Shown here piece by piece: positions 8,078 through 14,265 of a stretch of DNA of 14,327 nt. Position 1 is the stretch's first letter. The number at the start of each line of letters is the position of its first letter. The stretch comes from Bacteroidales bacterium (GTDB lineage: Bacteria; Bacteroidota; Bacteroidia; Bacteroidales; VadinHA17). The notes below the pieces were generated by a model that made no database searches, was not told the DNA's origin, and saw only the letters and a program-made list of their open reading frames with translations. The DNA is taken from the NCBI GenBank assembly GCA_030692905.1, contig JAUYBT010000257.1, positions 1-14,327 on the forward strand, in the 5' to 3' direction. The translations under genes were made by a program, and so were the position numbers.

Positions 8078-9319
8078 TTATTGAGTAAGAAGGAAATTCA
8101 TTTCATTGATAACCTGAAGCTTCTGAATATTTATCAGGTTGAAGTTTCTGCTGATTGTCTTGAAGTTTTTAATAGCATTTATATATTCAGTCATCTGAAT
8201 AATCCCTGCTTCAAGTTGCTCTTTAAGTGCTTTTACAAGCTGATCAGCGGTTTTAAGTTGCTTTTCCAACTGGGCAGACATCTCATTCAGTGCCTTAAGT
8301 TCGTTGCTAAGTTGTTGAATATGTTGAAAATACTGGTTTCGGTAATTGTTTTCGTAGGTCTTCCTGCTGTTTTCATTAAATTCAAGCTTTTGTTTTTCGA
8401 TACCTCTTTGCTTTCCGTCATAAACCGGAATATTAAGGCTTATACCTGCACTGTAACCAACATGTCTGTAAAAATTCCAGGGATCACTTGTCATAATACC
8501 GGCATCAGCAAACCAATTGATTTTTGGCTTATATCTGATATCAATTGCCATCTTTTCGTTTTCTATCCTGATGCTGTCAATTTTATATTGAATATAGGAA
8601 GGTGACTTTGCAATATCAGGAGTGCCTTTGATTCCGAATTGCGGCTCAACTAATTCAATCCAGGCAGAATCATTTAATCCACACAGTTGATTGAGAAGCA
8701 TCACATCTTTTCTGTATTGACTTTTAAGTTGGTTAACAAGTATTTCCTGCGACTGGGTCTCTACCAATAATGAGAGATAATCGGTCTGTTTATAGACTCC
8801 GTTTTTTACAAACTGTTTTACGATCTCATTTTCCTTTTTGAAGAGTTCAAGAAATGCTTTATTGAATAAAAAGTCACCATAGCCAGAAAATGCTGTCAGA
8901 TACTGATCAGTAATGATCTTATTCAATTCGGTGACTGAAATCCTTGATGAATTATTTATCAGTTGCTTTTGCAGATCGACTGCCTTATATTTATTGTTAA
9001 GTTCTCTTTTGTTGAAAACATTCTGTGTAACTCCCATAACTGCCATATAATTACCGCCATCGGTAATAACTTCATCGTATCCGAAGTTGCGATAAAAAGG
9101 GGAGTATTGTAGTTGCGATTTTGCTTCAACAAGAGGCTTTTTTGCTGCACTTATAAGAAGACTGTCAGCAATAGCCGAATTGATCTGATTCCTGTAATCA
9201 TTCAGTAACGGACTGTTCTGAAGACCTTCTTTTAGGTAGAAGTCCAGACTACGTGTCTGATTATGAGCAATAAGGGTTAAGCCGGAAAGAATAAAAATCA
9301 GAAAAAGTATTCTATGCAT
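8078..9319 (-). CDS. TolC-family outer-membrane efflux protein
   Basis: This 413-residue protein has a cleavable signal peptide (basic start, hydrophobic core about 4-17, likely cut near Ala18-Gln21). The mature part is an internally repeated helical protein: two long amphipathic helical pairs rich in Asn, Gln, Lys and Leu, each preceded by a beta segment (about 90-115 and about 275-305, the latter with GYSAGISLNIPVYDG). This is the outer-membrane efflux protein pattern, in which three chains form one channel. The ATG at 9319 is preferred because it starts directly at the signal peptide; a TTG at 9328 would add only three residues and would fall on the presumed transcription start. It is the first gene of the efflux block and lies 106 bases after the E1 gene's stop, with its own promoter-like sequence. 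The gene order OMF-adaptor-RND is common in Bacteroidota. Confidence 0.9.
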   Translation of the reverse strand: MHRILFLIFILSGLTLIAHNQTRSLDFYLKEGLQNSPLLNDYRNQINSAIADSLLISAAKKPLVEAKSQLQYSPFYRNFGYDEVITDGGNYMAVMGVTQNVFNKRELNNKYKAVDLQKQLINNSSRISVTELNKIITDQYLTAFSGYGDFLFNKAFLELFKKENEIVKQFVKNGVYKQTDYLSLLVETQSQEILVNQLKSQYRKDVMLLNQLCGLNDSAWIELVEPQFGIKGTPDIAKSPSYIQYKIDSIRIENEKMAIDIRYKPKINWFADAGIMTSDPWNFYRHVGYSAGISLNIPVYDGKQRGIEKQKLEFNENSRKTYENNYRNQYFQHIQQLSNELKALNEMSAQLEKQLKTADQLVKALKEQLEAGIIQMTEYINAIKNFKTISRNFNLINIQKLQVINEMNFLLTQ

Positions 9320-9332
9320 AATGGTCAACTTT

Positions 9333-9362
9333 CAAAGTTATGTACAATGCAATTTAGTCAAA
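9333..9362 (-). promoter_or_regulatory. Candidate promoter of the efflux operon, with very short leader
   Basis: On the minus strand TTTG (9362-9359) is followed after 18 bases by TAACTTTG (9340-9333), a full match to the Bacteroidetes -33 TTTG / -7 TAnnTTTG pattern. The transcription start would fall near 9326, only some seven bases before the ATG at 9319, which implies a nearly leaderless message. It lies in the gap between the E1 stop (9426) and the TolC-like gene, so the pump could be expressed apart from the dehydrogenase. Confidence 0.55.
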
Positions 9363-9425
9363 ATCAAAATTGAAAAATTAATTCTGAAGTAAATCTGTAC
9401 GACAAAACTTTTCTTCTCAGACAAT

Positions 9426-11894
9426 TTAAACTCCTTCTTTATTCAGGCTAATTGACTTATCTGTTGAAAAATCATTTTTATTTTGATGGCATTTCAGAGG
9501 GAGTATACGTTCGTGAATTGCATCGAGTATCCAATCCGGTTGCGGGAAGAAATATTCCTCCATTTCATATGCCGGGATTATCCAGTTTCGCGAACCAACA
9601 ACAACCGGGGGTGCATCGAGATAGTCAAATGCCAGTTCTGTAATTGTTTGAGCCATCTCCTTCAGGAATGAGCCACGTGAAGAAGCATCACTAGTCAGAA
9701 CTATCCTTCCTGTTTTTTTAACCGATTGAATAACAGGTTCATAATTGAATGGAACCAGCGACCGGGCATCAATAACCTCTGCACTAAGTCCGTACTTCTC
9801 CTGAAGAATGTCTGCAACTTTTATTGCAGGATATAATGTTGCTCCAATCGAAAGAATGGTTATGTCATCTCCTGTTCTTTTAATATCAGGTTCACCAAAA
9901 GGTATCTCATAATAACCTTCGGGAACTCCCCCGGTATGAAACATTTCCCCGATGTCGTAAATTCTCTGGCTTTCGAAGAATATTACAGGGTCTGTGCCCT
10001 GTAATGCTGTGTTCATCAATCCTTTGGCATCGTACGGCGTGGCAGGAAATACTACCTTTAATCCGGGAATATGTGCTGTAAGAGATGACCAGTCCTGTGA
10101 ATGCTGCGCTCCGTATTTTGAGCCGACTGAAACCCTGATTACTACCGGCATCTTGATGATATTGCCACTCATAGCCTGCCATTTAGGCAACTGGTTGAAT
10201 ACTTCGTCACCTGAACGGCCGAGAAAATCGCAATACATTATCTCTGCAATAACACGTCCTCCACACATACCGTAACCAATGGCTGTTCCAACGATGGCGC
10301 CCTCAGAAATCGGGGAGTTAAAAAGCCGGTGATAGGGGAGAGCCTCCGTTAATCCGCGGTATACTGCGAATGCACCACCCCAGTCGCGGTTTTCCTCACC
10401 CCATGCAGCAAAAGTAGGATCTTTGTAAAAACGGTCGATAACAGCTTCGAAAATTCCATCGCGGAACTGATAAAGTTTAGCTTTGGAGACAGGTTTTCCT
10501 TCCTTGTCTTTGTAAAATCTCTCTTTGTTTTTGAGTGATTTAACCCGTGGATTTTCTTCAAGAGGAAGAAGGACTTCCGGAGTACCTTCTTCCATTTTAT
10601 CAACAGAACCATTTGAAAACATCATCTTTCCGATGCAATCAGGATCTTGATGCATATTGATCCTTGGTGATATCTCAGCATCAATACTCAATTTAAGTAT
10701 CTGAGTCAATAATTCTTTAGTATCTCTTCTCAAAACGTCAAGCTGATCCTGTTTTGCAATACCTGCAAGAATCAGCGTTTTTCCATACGATAATATTGAA
10801 TCTTCCTGCTGCCATGCTTCTATCTCCTCTTTTGATCTGTAGGAAGAAGCATCAGATGGAGAGTGTCCGCTTATCCTGTATGTGAGGGTATCCAGTAAAA
10901 CCGGTCCTTTTTTTTCTTTTAATATCTGTTTTTTACGACTGAAAGCATCGATAACAGCAAGTGGATTATATCCGTCAATGCGCTCGGCGTGCATCATTTC
11001 AGGATTAACCCCTGCGCCGATGCGTGCAAGGATGTCATACCCCATGGTCTCACCCATTGTCTGGCCGCCCATCCCGTATAAGTTGTTCATAAAGTTGAAT
11101 ATCAAAGGCAATCCACCCTTGTAATCTCCATCCCAGAGTGTCTTATACTGATCCATAGTGGCAAAGCAGATTCCTTCCCATACTGGTCCGCAACCCATTG
11201 AAGCATCACCGATATTGCAAACCACGATACCGGGTTTACGGTTGATCTTTTTGTAAAGCGCTGCTCCTACAGATATGTCGCCCGAACCTCCAACGATAGC
11301 ATTATTGGGATAGATGCCGAAAGGTGTGAAAAATGCATGCATCGATCCCCCCAGACCTTTGTTGAAACCGTTTTCGCGTGCAAATATTTCGGCTAATGCC
11401 CCATAAAGTAAAAAATTGACAGCCAGATCTTTTATACTACCCTGAAACCCTTTTTCAACAACTTTCAATGCAGATCCTCCGAAGTAATCTTTCATTACAG
11501 AATAGAGGGTGTCCTCATCAAGACGGTGAATAGCTGACAATCCTTTAGCAAGGATCTCCCCATGACTGCGGTGTGAACCGAAGATATAGTCATCAACTTC
11601 GAGGGTATATGCCATTCCTACAGCTGCAGCTTCCTGTCCGATTGACAGGTGAGCCGGTCCGGGATGGTTATAGGAGATACCATTATATTCATTGGTCGTC
11701 TTGATAAGGTTGAGCATGGTCTCAAATTCCCTGATAACAACCATATCGTGGTATATCCGTAAGAAATCTTCGCTACTTAATATCTTCTTTTCCTCTTCAA
11801 TAGTTTTGTTGTACTGGTTTACAGGAATCTTCCCGAACTCAATAAATTTTGGTTTTCGGACAACCTTCGGATTAATGTTCTGACTCTTAGGCAT
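9426..11894 (-). CDS. Fused alpha/beta E1 of a thiamine-diphosphate 2-oxo acid dehydrogenase complex
   Basis: This 822-residue protein joins an E1-alpha-like part (about 45-410) to an E1-beta-like part (about 475-800). Alpha part: IGQEAAAVG (85-93), GSHRSHGEILAKG (106-118), GGSMHAFF (182-189), the diphosphate/magnesium site as GDA (229-231) with NN at 270-271, and the conserved loop YRISGHSPSDASSYR (339-353). Beta part: WGEEN (498-502, candidate catalytic Glu500), SEGAIVGTAIGYG (530-542) and YGAQHSQDW (594-602, candidate His598). It decarboxylates a 2-oxo acid and passes the acyl group to lipoyl-E2. Fused E1 chains are known in Bacteroidota, but this one is longer than the roughly 700 residues I expect; it carries extra sequence at about 120-168 and a stretched GDA-to-NN spacing. 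It lies 44 bases downstream of E2, so the two are surely co-transcribed. Substrate (pyruvate, acetoin, branched-chain or other) cannot be told. No E3 is encoded here; one from elsewhere is presumably used. Confidence 0.93.
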   Translation of the reverse strand: MPKSQNINPKVVRKPKFIEFGKIPVNQYNKTIEEEKKILSSEDFLRIYHDMVVIREFETMLNLIKTTNEYNGISYNHPGPAHLSIGQEAAAVGMAYTLEVDDYIFGSHRSHGEILAKGLSAIHRLDEDTLYSVMKDYFGGSALKVVEKGFQGSIKDLAVNFLLYGALAEIFARENGFNKGLGGSMHAFFTPFGIYPNNAIVGGSGDISVGAALYKKINRKPGIVVCNIGDASMGCGPVWEGICFATMDQYKTLWDGDYKGGLPLIFNFMNNLYGMGGQTMGETMGYDILARIGAGVNPEMMHAERIDGYNPLAVIDAFSRKKQILKEKKGPVLLDTLTYRISGHSPSDASSYRSKEEIEAWQQEDSILSYGKTLILAGIAKQDQLDVLRRDTKELLTQILKLSIDAEISPRINMHQDPDCIGKMMFSNGSVDKMEEGTPEVLLPLEENPRVKSLKNKERFYKDKEGKPVSKAKLYQFRDGIFEAVIDRFYKDPTFAAWGEENRDWGGAFAVYRGLTEALPYHRLFNSPISEGAIVGTAIGYGMCGGRVIAEIMYCDFLGRSGDEVFNQLPKWQAMSGNIIKMPVVIRVSVGSKYGAQHSQDWSSLTAHIPGLKVVFPATPYDAKGLMNTALQGTDPVIFFESQRIYDIGEMFHTGGVPEGYYEIPFGEPDIKRTGDDITILSIGATLYPAIKVADILQEKYGLSAEVIDARSLVPFNYEPVIQSVKKTGRIVLTSDASSRGSFLKEMAQTITELAFDYLDAPPVVVGSRNWIIPAYEMEEYFFPQPDWILDAIHERILPLKCHQNKNDFSTDKSISLNKEGV

Positions 11895-11907
11895 ATGCTG
11901 TGTTTTA

Positions 11908-11935
11908 TACTTTTGTCTTTTTACTTTTGTCTTTT
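11908..11935. repeat. Perfect 14-base tandem duplication between E2 and E1 genes
   Basis: TACTTTTGTCTTTT occurs twice with no gap and no mismatch (11908-11921 and 11922-11935). It fills most of the 44-base gap between the E2 stop and the E1 ATG, so in the message it is a purine-rich, structure-poor leader (AAAAGACAAAAGTA twice). It may be simple slippage sequence or act on translation of E1. Confidence 0.9.
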
Positions 11936-11938
11936 ATC

Positions 11939-13171
11939 TTAATATCGGAAAGCCTCTATCTGTTCCTTAATCTCCTTCAGAAACATCGTAGCCGGACCAC
12001 CATCAATTGCCCTGTGATCGTATGTAAGCGATAATCCGATATACGGGACGAAACCGAATATGTCATTACCCATATTGGCAGGGCGGTTTATAATTGTGCA
12101 GACACCCAGGATCCCTGCCTGTGGAAGATTGATAACCGGTGTGAACATCTCAACCCCATGGCTTCCTAAATTTGAGACAGTGAAAGTGGCTGCAGTACTT
12201 TGAATCAGCTCGGGACTGATACTTCCTTTTCTGCAGGCTTCTGCGACCGATTTCAGCTCCTTTGATAATTTCACCAGATCCATATCACTGGCATTTTTTA
12301 TGGATGGAACCATCAGTCCGCGCGGTGTATCAACTGCAATGCCAAGGTGTACCTTATGGAAAATTTTGATACGGTCATCAAGAAAATGACTGTTAGCCTC
12401 CGGAAATTTCTCCAGTGCCCTTATCACACACCAGCATACCATGTCGTTCAGAGTGATATCCTGTTTAGTTGTGTCTGAGGAAAGTTCACTTTTAATCTTT
12501 TGTCGTACTTCAAGAAGGTGACGGACATCAGCACTCATATGATGGGTTAATTGCGCTGAGTTTTGTAATGAGGCATGCATCGCCTTTGCAATAAGTTTCC
12601 GGACATTACTAAGCGGTTGTTCAGTGTATTCAACACCTGTTGTATGAACCGATTTTGTGATGATTGCAGCTCCGGACAAAATTTTTTCAATATCGCTTGT
12701 GATAATCCTTCCGTTGGGTCCTGATCCTTGCAGATTATTGTAATTAAGTCCTTTATCTCCCGCCAGACGTCTTGCCCTGGGTGATATCCTGATTTTGGAA
12801 TCAGGGGAAGATGGAACATTTTTTAAATCCTGAATCTCTGCGGTAAAAGTAACCTTATGCGGATTAGAAACAGAAGAAGCTTTCCGGGCGGTTAAGTTTG
12901 TCTGTTCCGGATTAAAAGAATCTGTTGCTTCCCCGCTTTTACCAATTACTGCAACATTTACCAGAACCGGAACTTCGGCACCATCACCAAAAAAAACATC
13001 GAGCAGTATCCCATCGGCAGGTGATTCCAGATCGAAAGTAGCTTTGTCGGTTTCGTACGAGAAAAGGATATCACCAACAGAAACACTTTCTCCTTTTTTC
13101 TTAAACCATTTGGTTACGATACAGGTCTCGACCGACTGCCCCTGCTTTGGCATTATTACCGCTGTTGCCAT
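11939..13171 (-). CDS. Dihydrolipoamide acyltransferase (E2) of a 2-oxo acid dehydrogenase complex
   Basis: This 410-residue protein has the standard E2 order. A single N-terminal lipoyl domain spans about 1-78 with the lipoylation motif ETDKATF (Lys43). A flexible linker rich in Ser, Thr, Asn and Pro follows (about 79-125). A peripheral-subunit-binding domain occupies about 128-164 (SPRARRLAGDKGLNYNNLQG, GPNGRI). The catalytic acyltransferase domain spans about 185-410 and ends with YDHRAIDGG, including the active-site His386 and Asp390. It moves the acyl group from E1 to coenzyme A and forms the core of the complex. It is the first gene of block A and is divergent from the GntR regulator, with a 209-base shared control region. 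E2 placed before E1 is the reverse of many pdh operons. The start ATG at 13171 gives the canonical lipoyl N-terminus (ATAVIMPKQGQSVE). The acyl specificity is not visible from motifs. Confidence 0.95.
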   Translation of the reverse strand: MATAVIMPKQGQSVETCIVTKWFKKKGESVSVGDILFSYETDKATFDLESPADGILLDVFFGDGAEVPVLVNVAVIGKSGEATDSFNPEQTNLTARKASSVSNPHKVTFTAEIQDLKNVPSSPDSKIRISPRARRLAGDKGLNYNNLQGSGPNGRIITSDIEKILSGAAIITKSVHTTGVEYTEQPLSNVRKLIAKAMHASLQNSAQLTHHMSADVRHLLEVRQKIKSELSSDTTKQDITLNDMVCWCVIRALEKFPEANSHFLDDRIKIFHKVHLGIAVDTPRGLMVPSIKNASDMDLVKLSKELKSVAEACRKGSISPELIQSTAATFTVSNLGSHGVEMFTPVINLPQAGILGVCTIINRPANMGNDIFGFVPYIGLSLTYDHRAIDGGPATMFLKEIKEQIEAFRY

Positions 13172-13198
13172 AATTTTATTTTTATTAAGACTGTTTCA

Positions 13199-13214
13199 AC
13201 TTGTTACAATAAGT
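13199..13214. promoter_or_regulatory. Degenerate second operator-like site near the E2 start
   Basis: ACTTGTTACAATAAGT pairs in six of eight positions as a palindrome and shares the outer ACTT...AAGT with the main operator. It lies 84 bases from it, in the putative E2 leader, 28 bases before the ATG. It lacks the exact TGTA-N2-TACA core, so it is at best a weak secondary site. Confidence 0.25.
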
Positions 13215-13265
13215 ATTATAAAATCGATTTCCGAATTAATTAATAATCCGAAAATACGATAGTTA

Positions 13266-13296
13266 CAAAAATAATTTATTTAACTTGTATTTACAA
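13266..13296 (-). promoter_or_regulatory. Candidate promoter of the E2-E1 operon
   Basis: On the minus strand TTGT (13296-13293) is followed after exactly 19 bases by TATTTTTG (13273-13266), a full match to TAnnTTTG. The start of transcription would be near 13260, giving a leader of about 89 bases before E2. The -33 part is one arm of the palindromic operator, so bound regulator should block polymerase. Confidence 0.6.
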
Positions 13297-13298
13297 GT
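13283..13298. promoter_or_regulatory. Palindromic operator for the adjacent GntR/HutC-type regulator
   Basis: ACTTGTATTTACAAGT is a perfect inverted repeat, 7-base arms around TT. Its core TGTA-N2-TACA is the form established for HutC-family operators (for example in Pseudomonas hut genes). It stands between the divergent E2 and GntR genes and covers the -33 regions of promoters on both strands. Assignment to this GntR protein is inference from family and position. Confidence 0.7.
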
Positions 13299-13315
13299 AA
13301 AAAATAATATATTTA
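13285..13315 (+). promoter_or_regulatory. Candidate promoter of the GntR gene (autoregulated)
   Basis: TTGT (13285-13288) is followed after 19 bases by TATATTTA (13308-13315), one base off TAnnTTTG. Transcription would begin near 13321 and the leader of about 60 bases would consist almost wholly of the 11-base repeats. The -33 part lies inside the operator, which predicts autoregulation. Confidence 0.5.
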
Positions 13316-13326
13316 CGTCTAATTAG

Positions 13327-13370
13327 TATTTCAATTATATTTCAACTTTATTTCAAATCTATTTCTATTG
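13327..13370 (+). repeat. Four tandem 11-base repeats (TATTTCAA-nnn) upstream of GntR
   Basis: TATTTCAA begins at 13327, 13338 and 13349, then TATTTCTA at 13360, each exactly 11 bases apart; a fifth, poorer unit (TATATCTA) begins at 13371 and runs into the ATG. The spacing is close to one helical turn. The block lies between the putative promoter and the GntR start, so it would be transcribed. Confidence 0.85.
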
Positions 13371-13380
13371 TATATCTATC

Positions 13381-14097
13381 ATGGTCAGTCCTAAAACCAT
13401 TCCTCAGTACAGGAGGCTCTATGAGGTTCTTAGAAAACACATTATGGATGGTGTTTATAAGGAGGGTGATCTGTTACCATCTGAAAATGAGCTGTGCCAG
13501 TTATATGGCATGACGCGTCCGACTGTGCGGCAATCGCTCAGCACCCTGGCTAATGGCGGATATATCAGGAAGCACCAGGGTAAAGGCAGTATTGTACATC
13601 ACCTTCCACAGGATATTGGTATTCTCTCGGTTTCAGGAACAACATCCGCGGTTGGTGACCGCAACCTGAAAACAAAGATAATCGTGAAACCTGTACTGAA
13701 GCCCTGGCCAAATGATTTTATGTTTTCACTGTCGGAGCTGGAAAAGGAATCGGGTTGTATATATGTGGAAAGAGTACGGCTACTTGATGATGCCCCAATC
13801 TTCTACGATATCAGTTATATAGCTAATATAAACCTTCCCCGGATCACAGCAAGGCAGTTTGAAAACCGGTCTCTATTCCAGATATTGAGAGATCATTATC
13901 GTATCGAGATTAAAGGAGGAGATCAAAGGATTAAAGCTATTCCTGCTTCACAAAAGATCAGCCGGTTCCTGCATCTGAAAAAAGATCAGCCGGTACTTCA
14001 CCTTGAAAGAAAATTGGAGACCAATAATCCAGGACTGTTTCTCTATTCATCTATTTTCTGTAATACAGAAAAATATTCTATTTTCGGTAGGTTTTAA
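13381..14097 (+). CDS. GntR-family transcription regulator, HutC subfamily (UTRA domain)
   Basis: This 238-residue protein starts with a GntR winged helix (about 8-73): YRRLYEVLRKHIMDGVYKEG, then LPSENELCQLYGMTRPTVRQSL as the recognition helix region (32-53), and the wing NGGYIRKHQGKGSIV (58-72). The rest (about 90-235) has the UTRA effector-binding pattern: a strand with the ERVRLLDDAPIFYDISYI segment, then IKGGDQRIKAIPAS, an alternating strand-helix region, and late QPVLHLERKLE. UTRA domains bind small metabolites such as sugar phosphates, urocanate or amino-sugar phosphates; effector here unknown. Length is normal. It is divergent from the E2-E1 operon, and its likely operator lies between them. 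It is upstream of and on the same strand as the Tat gene, 168 bases away. It probably represses both the dehydrogenase operon and itself until the effector appears. The start at 13381 is the first ATG and leaves a usual short N-terminal tail. Confidence 0.93.
   Translation: MVSPKTIPQYRRLYEVLRKHIMDGVYKEGDLLPSENELCQLYGMTRPTVRQSLSTLANGGYIRKHQGKGSIVHHLPQDIGILSVSGTTSAVGDRNLKTKIIVKPVLKPWPNDFMFSLSELEKESGCIYVERVRLLDDAPIFYDISYIANINLPRITARQFENRSLFQILRDHYRIEIKGGDQRIKAIPASQKISRFLHLKKDQPVLHLERKLETNNPGLFLYSSIFCNTEKYSIFGRF
14054..14072. repeat. Perfect 19-base palindrome inside the end of the GntR gene
   Basis: TTTTCTGTAATACAGAAAA has 9-base arms around a single A. It lies in codons near the C-terminus of the regulator and contains TGTA-A-TACA, similar to but one base shorter in spacing than the operator core. 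It may be an accessory site for the downstream gene or chance. Confidence 0.5.
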
Positions 14098-14159
14098 TAA
14101 CCACTGAAAAGATATCGGAACAACTTCTCTTTGACACAACTAAATTGAATTATTATAAA

Positions 14160-14175
14160 ACTTGTATTTAAAAAT
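14160..14175 (+). promoter_or_regulatory. Operator-like site upstream of the Tat gene
   Basis: ACTTGTATTTAAAAAT matches the palindromic operator at 13283-13298 in 14 of 16 positions, including the whole left arm and centre; the right arm has two changes. It ends two bases before the putative -33 element of the Tat gene. Confidence 0.5.
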
Positions 14176-14177
14176 TC

Positions 14178-14208
14178 TTTAGCGTGAGAAGAAAAAATCT
14201 TACTTTTA
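14178..14208 (+). promoter_or_regulatory. Candidate promoter of the Tat-exported gene
   Basis: TTTA (14178-14181), 19 bases, then TACTTTTA (14201-14208): both are one base off the Bacteroidetes -33/-7 pattern and the spacing is the same as in the two promoters at 13266-13315. The leader would be about 50 bases of AT-rich sequence to the ATG at 14266. Confidence 0.4.
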
Positions 14209-14265
14209 TGCTTCAAGAAATCCCTAACCTGAAACTCAGTTTAACCTTTAATAAAAACTAACATC

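Noticed and set aside
8081..8605. Plus-strand open frame of 174 codons
   Set aside because: It is antisense to the TolC-like gene, which has a signal peptide and family pattern. The plus frame is rich in Phe, Leu and Ile, as expected from a mirror of Lys/Asn/Glu-rich coding.
9320..9328. TTG start for the TolC-like gene at 9328
   Set aside because: The ATG at 9319 begins a clean signal peptide, and the putative -7 box places transcription start at about the TTG itself.
9370..9425. Possible terminator after E1
   Set aside because: CTGAGAAG and CTTCAG could pair with a bulge, followed by a T-rich stretch, but the stem is short and weak and the loop long. Not enough to call.
13172..13260. Riboswitch or structured leader before E2
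   Set aside because: The leader is very AT-rich with a TCCGAA direct repeat and an ATTAATTAAT stretch, but I see no stable multi-helix fold or known aptamer motif.
13199..13298. Looping between the two operator-like sites, which are 84 bases (about eight helical turns) apart
   Set aside because: The site at 13199 is a poor match lacking the TGTA-N2-TACA core, so the neat spacing may be chance. Kept only as a low-confidence site.
14090..14102. GGTT-N5-AACC hairpin at the end of the GntR gene
   Set aside because: Only four pairs and no T-run after it; not a terminator.
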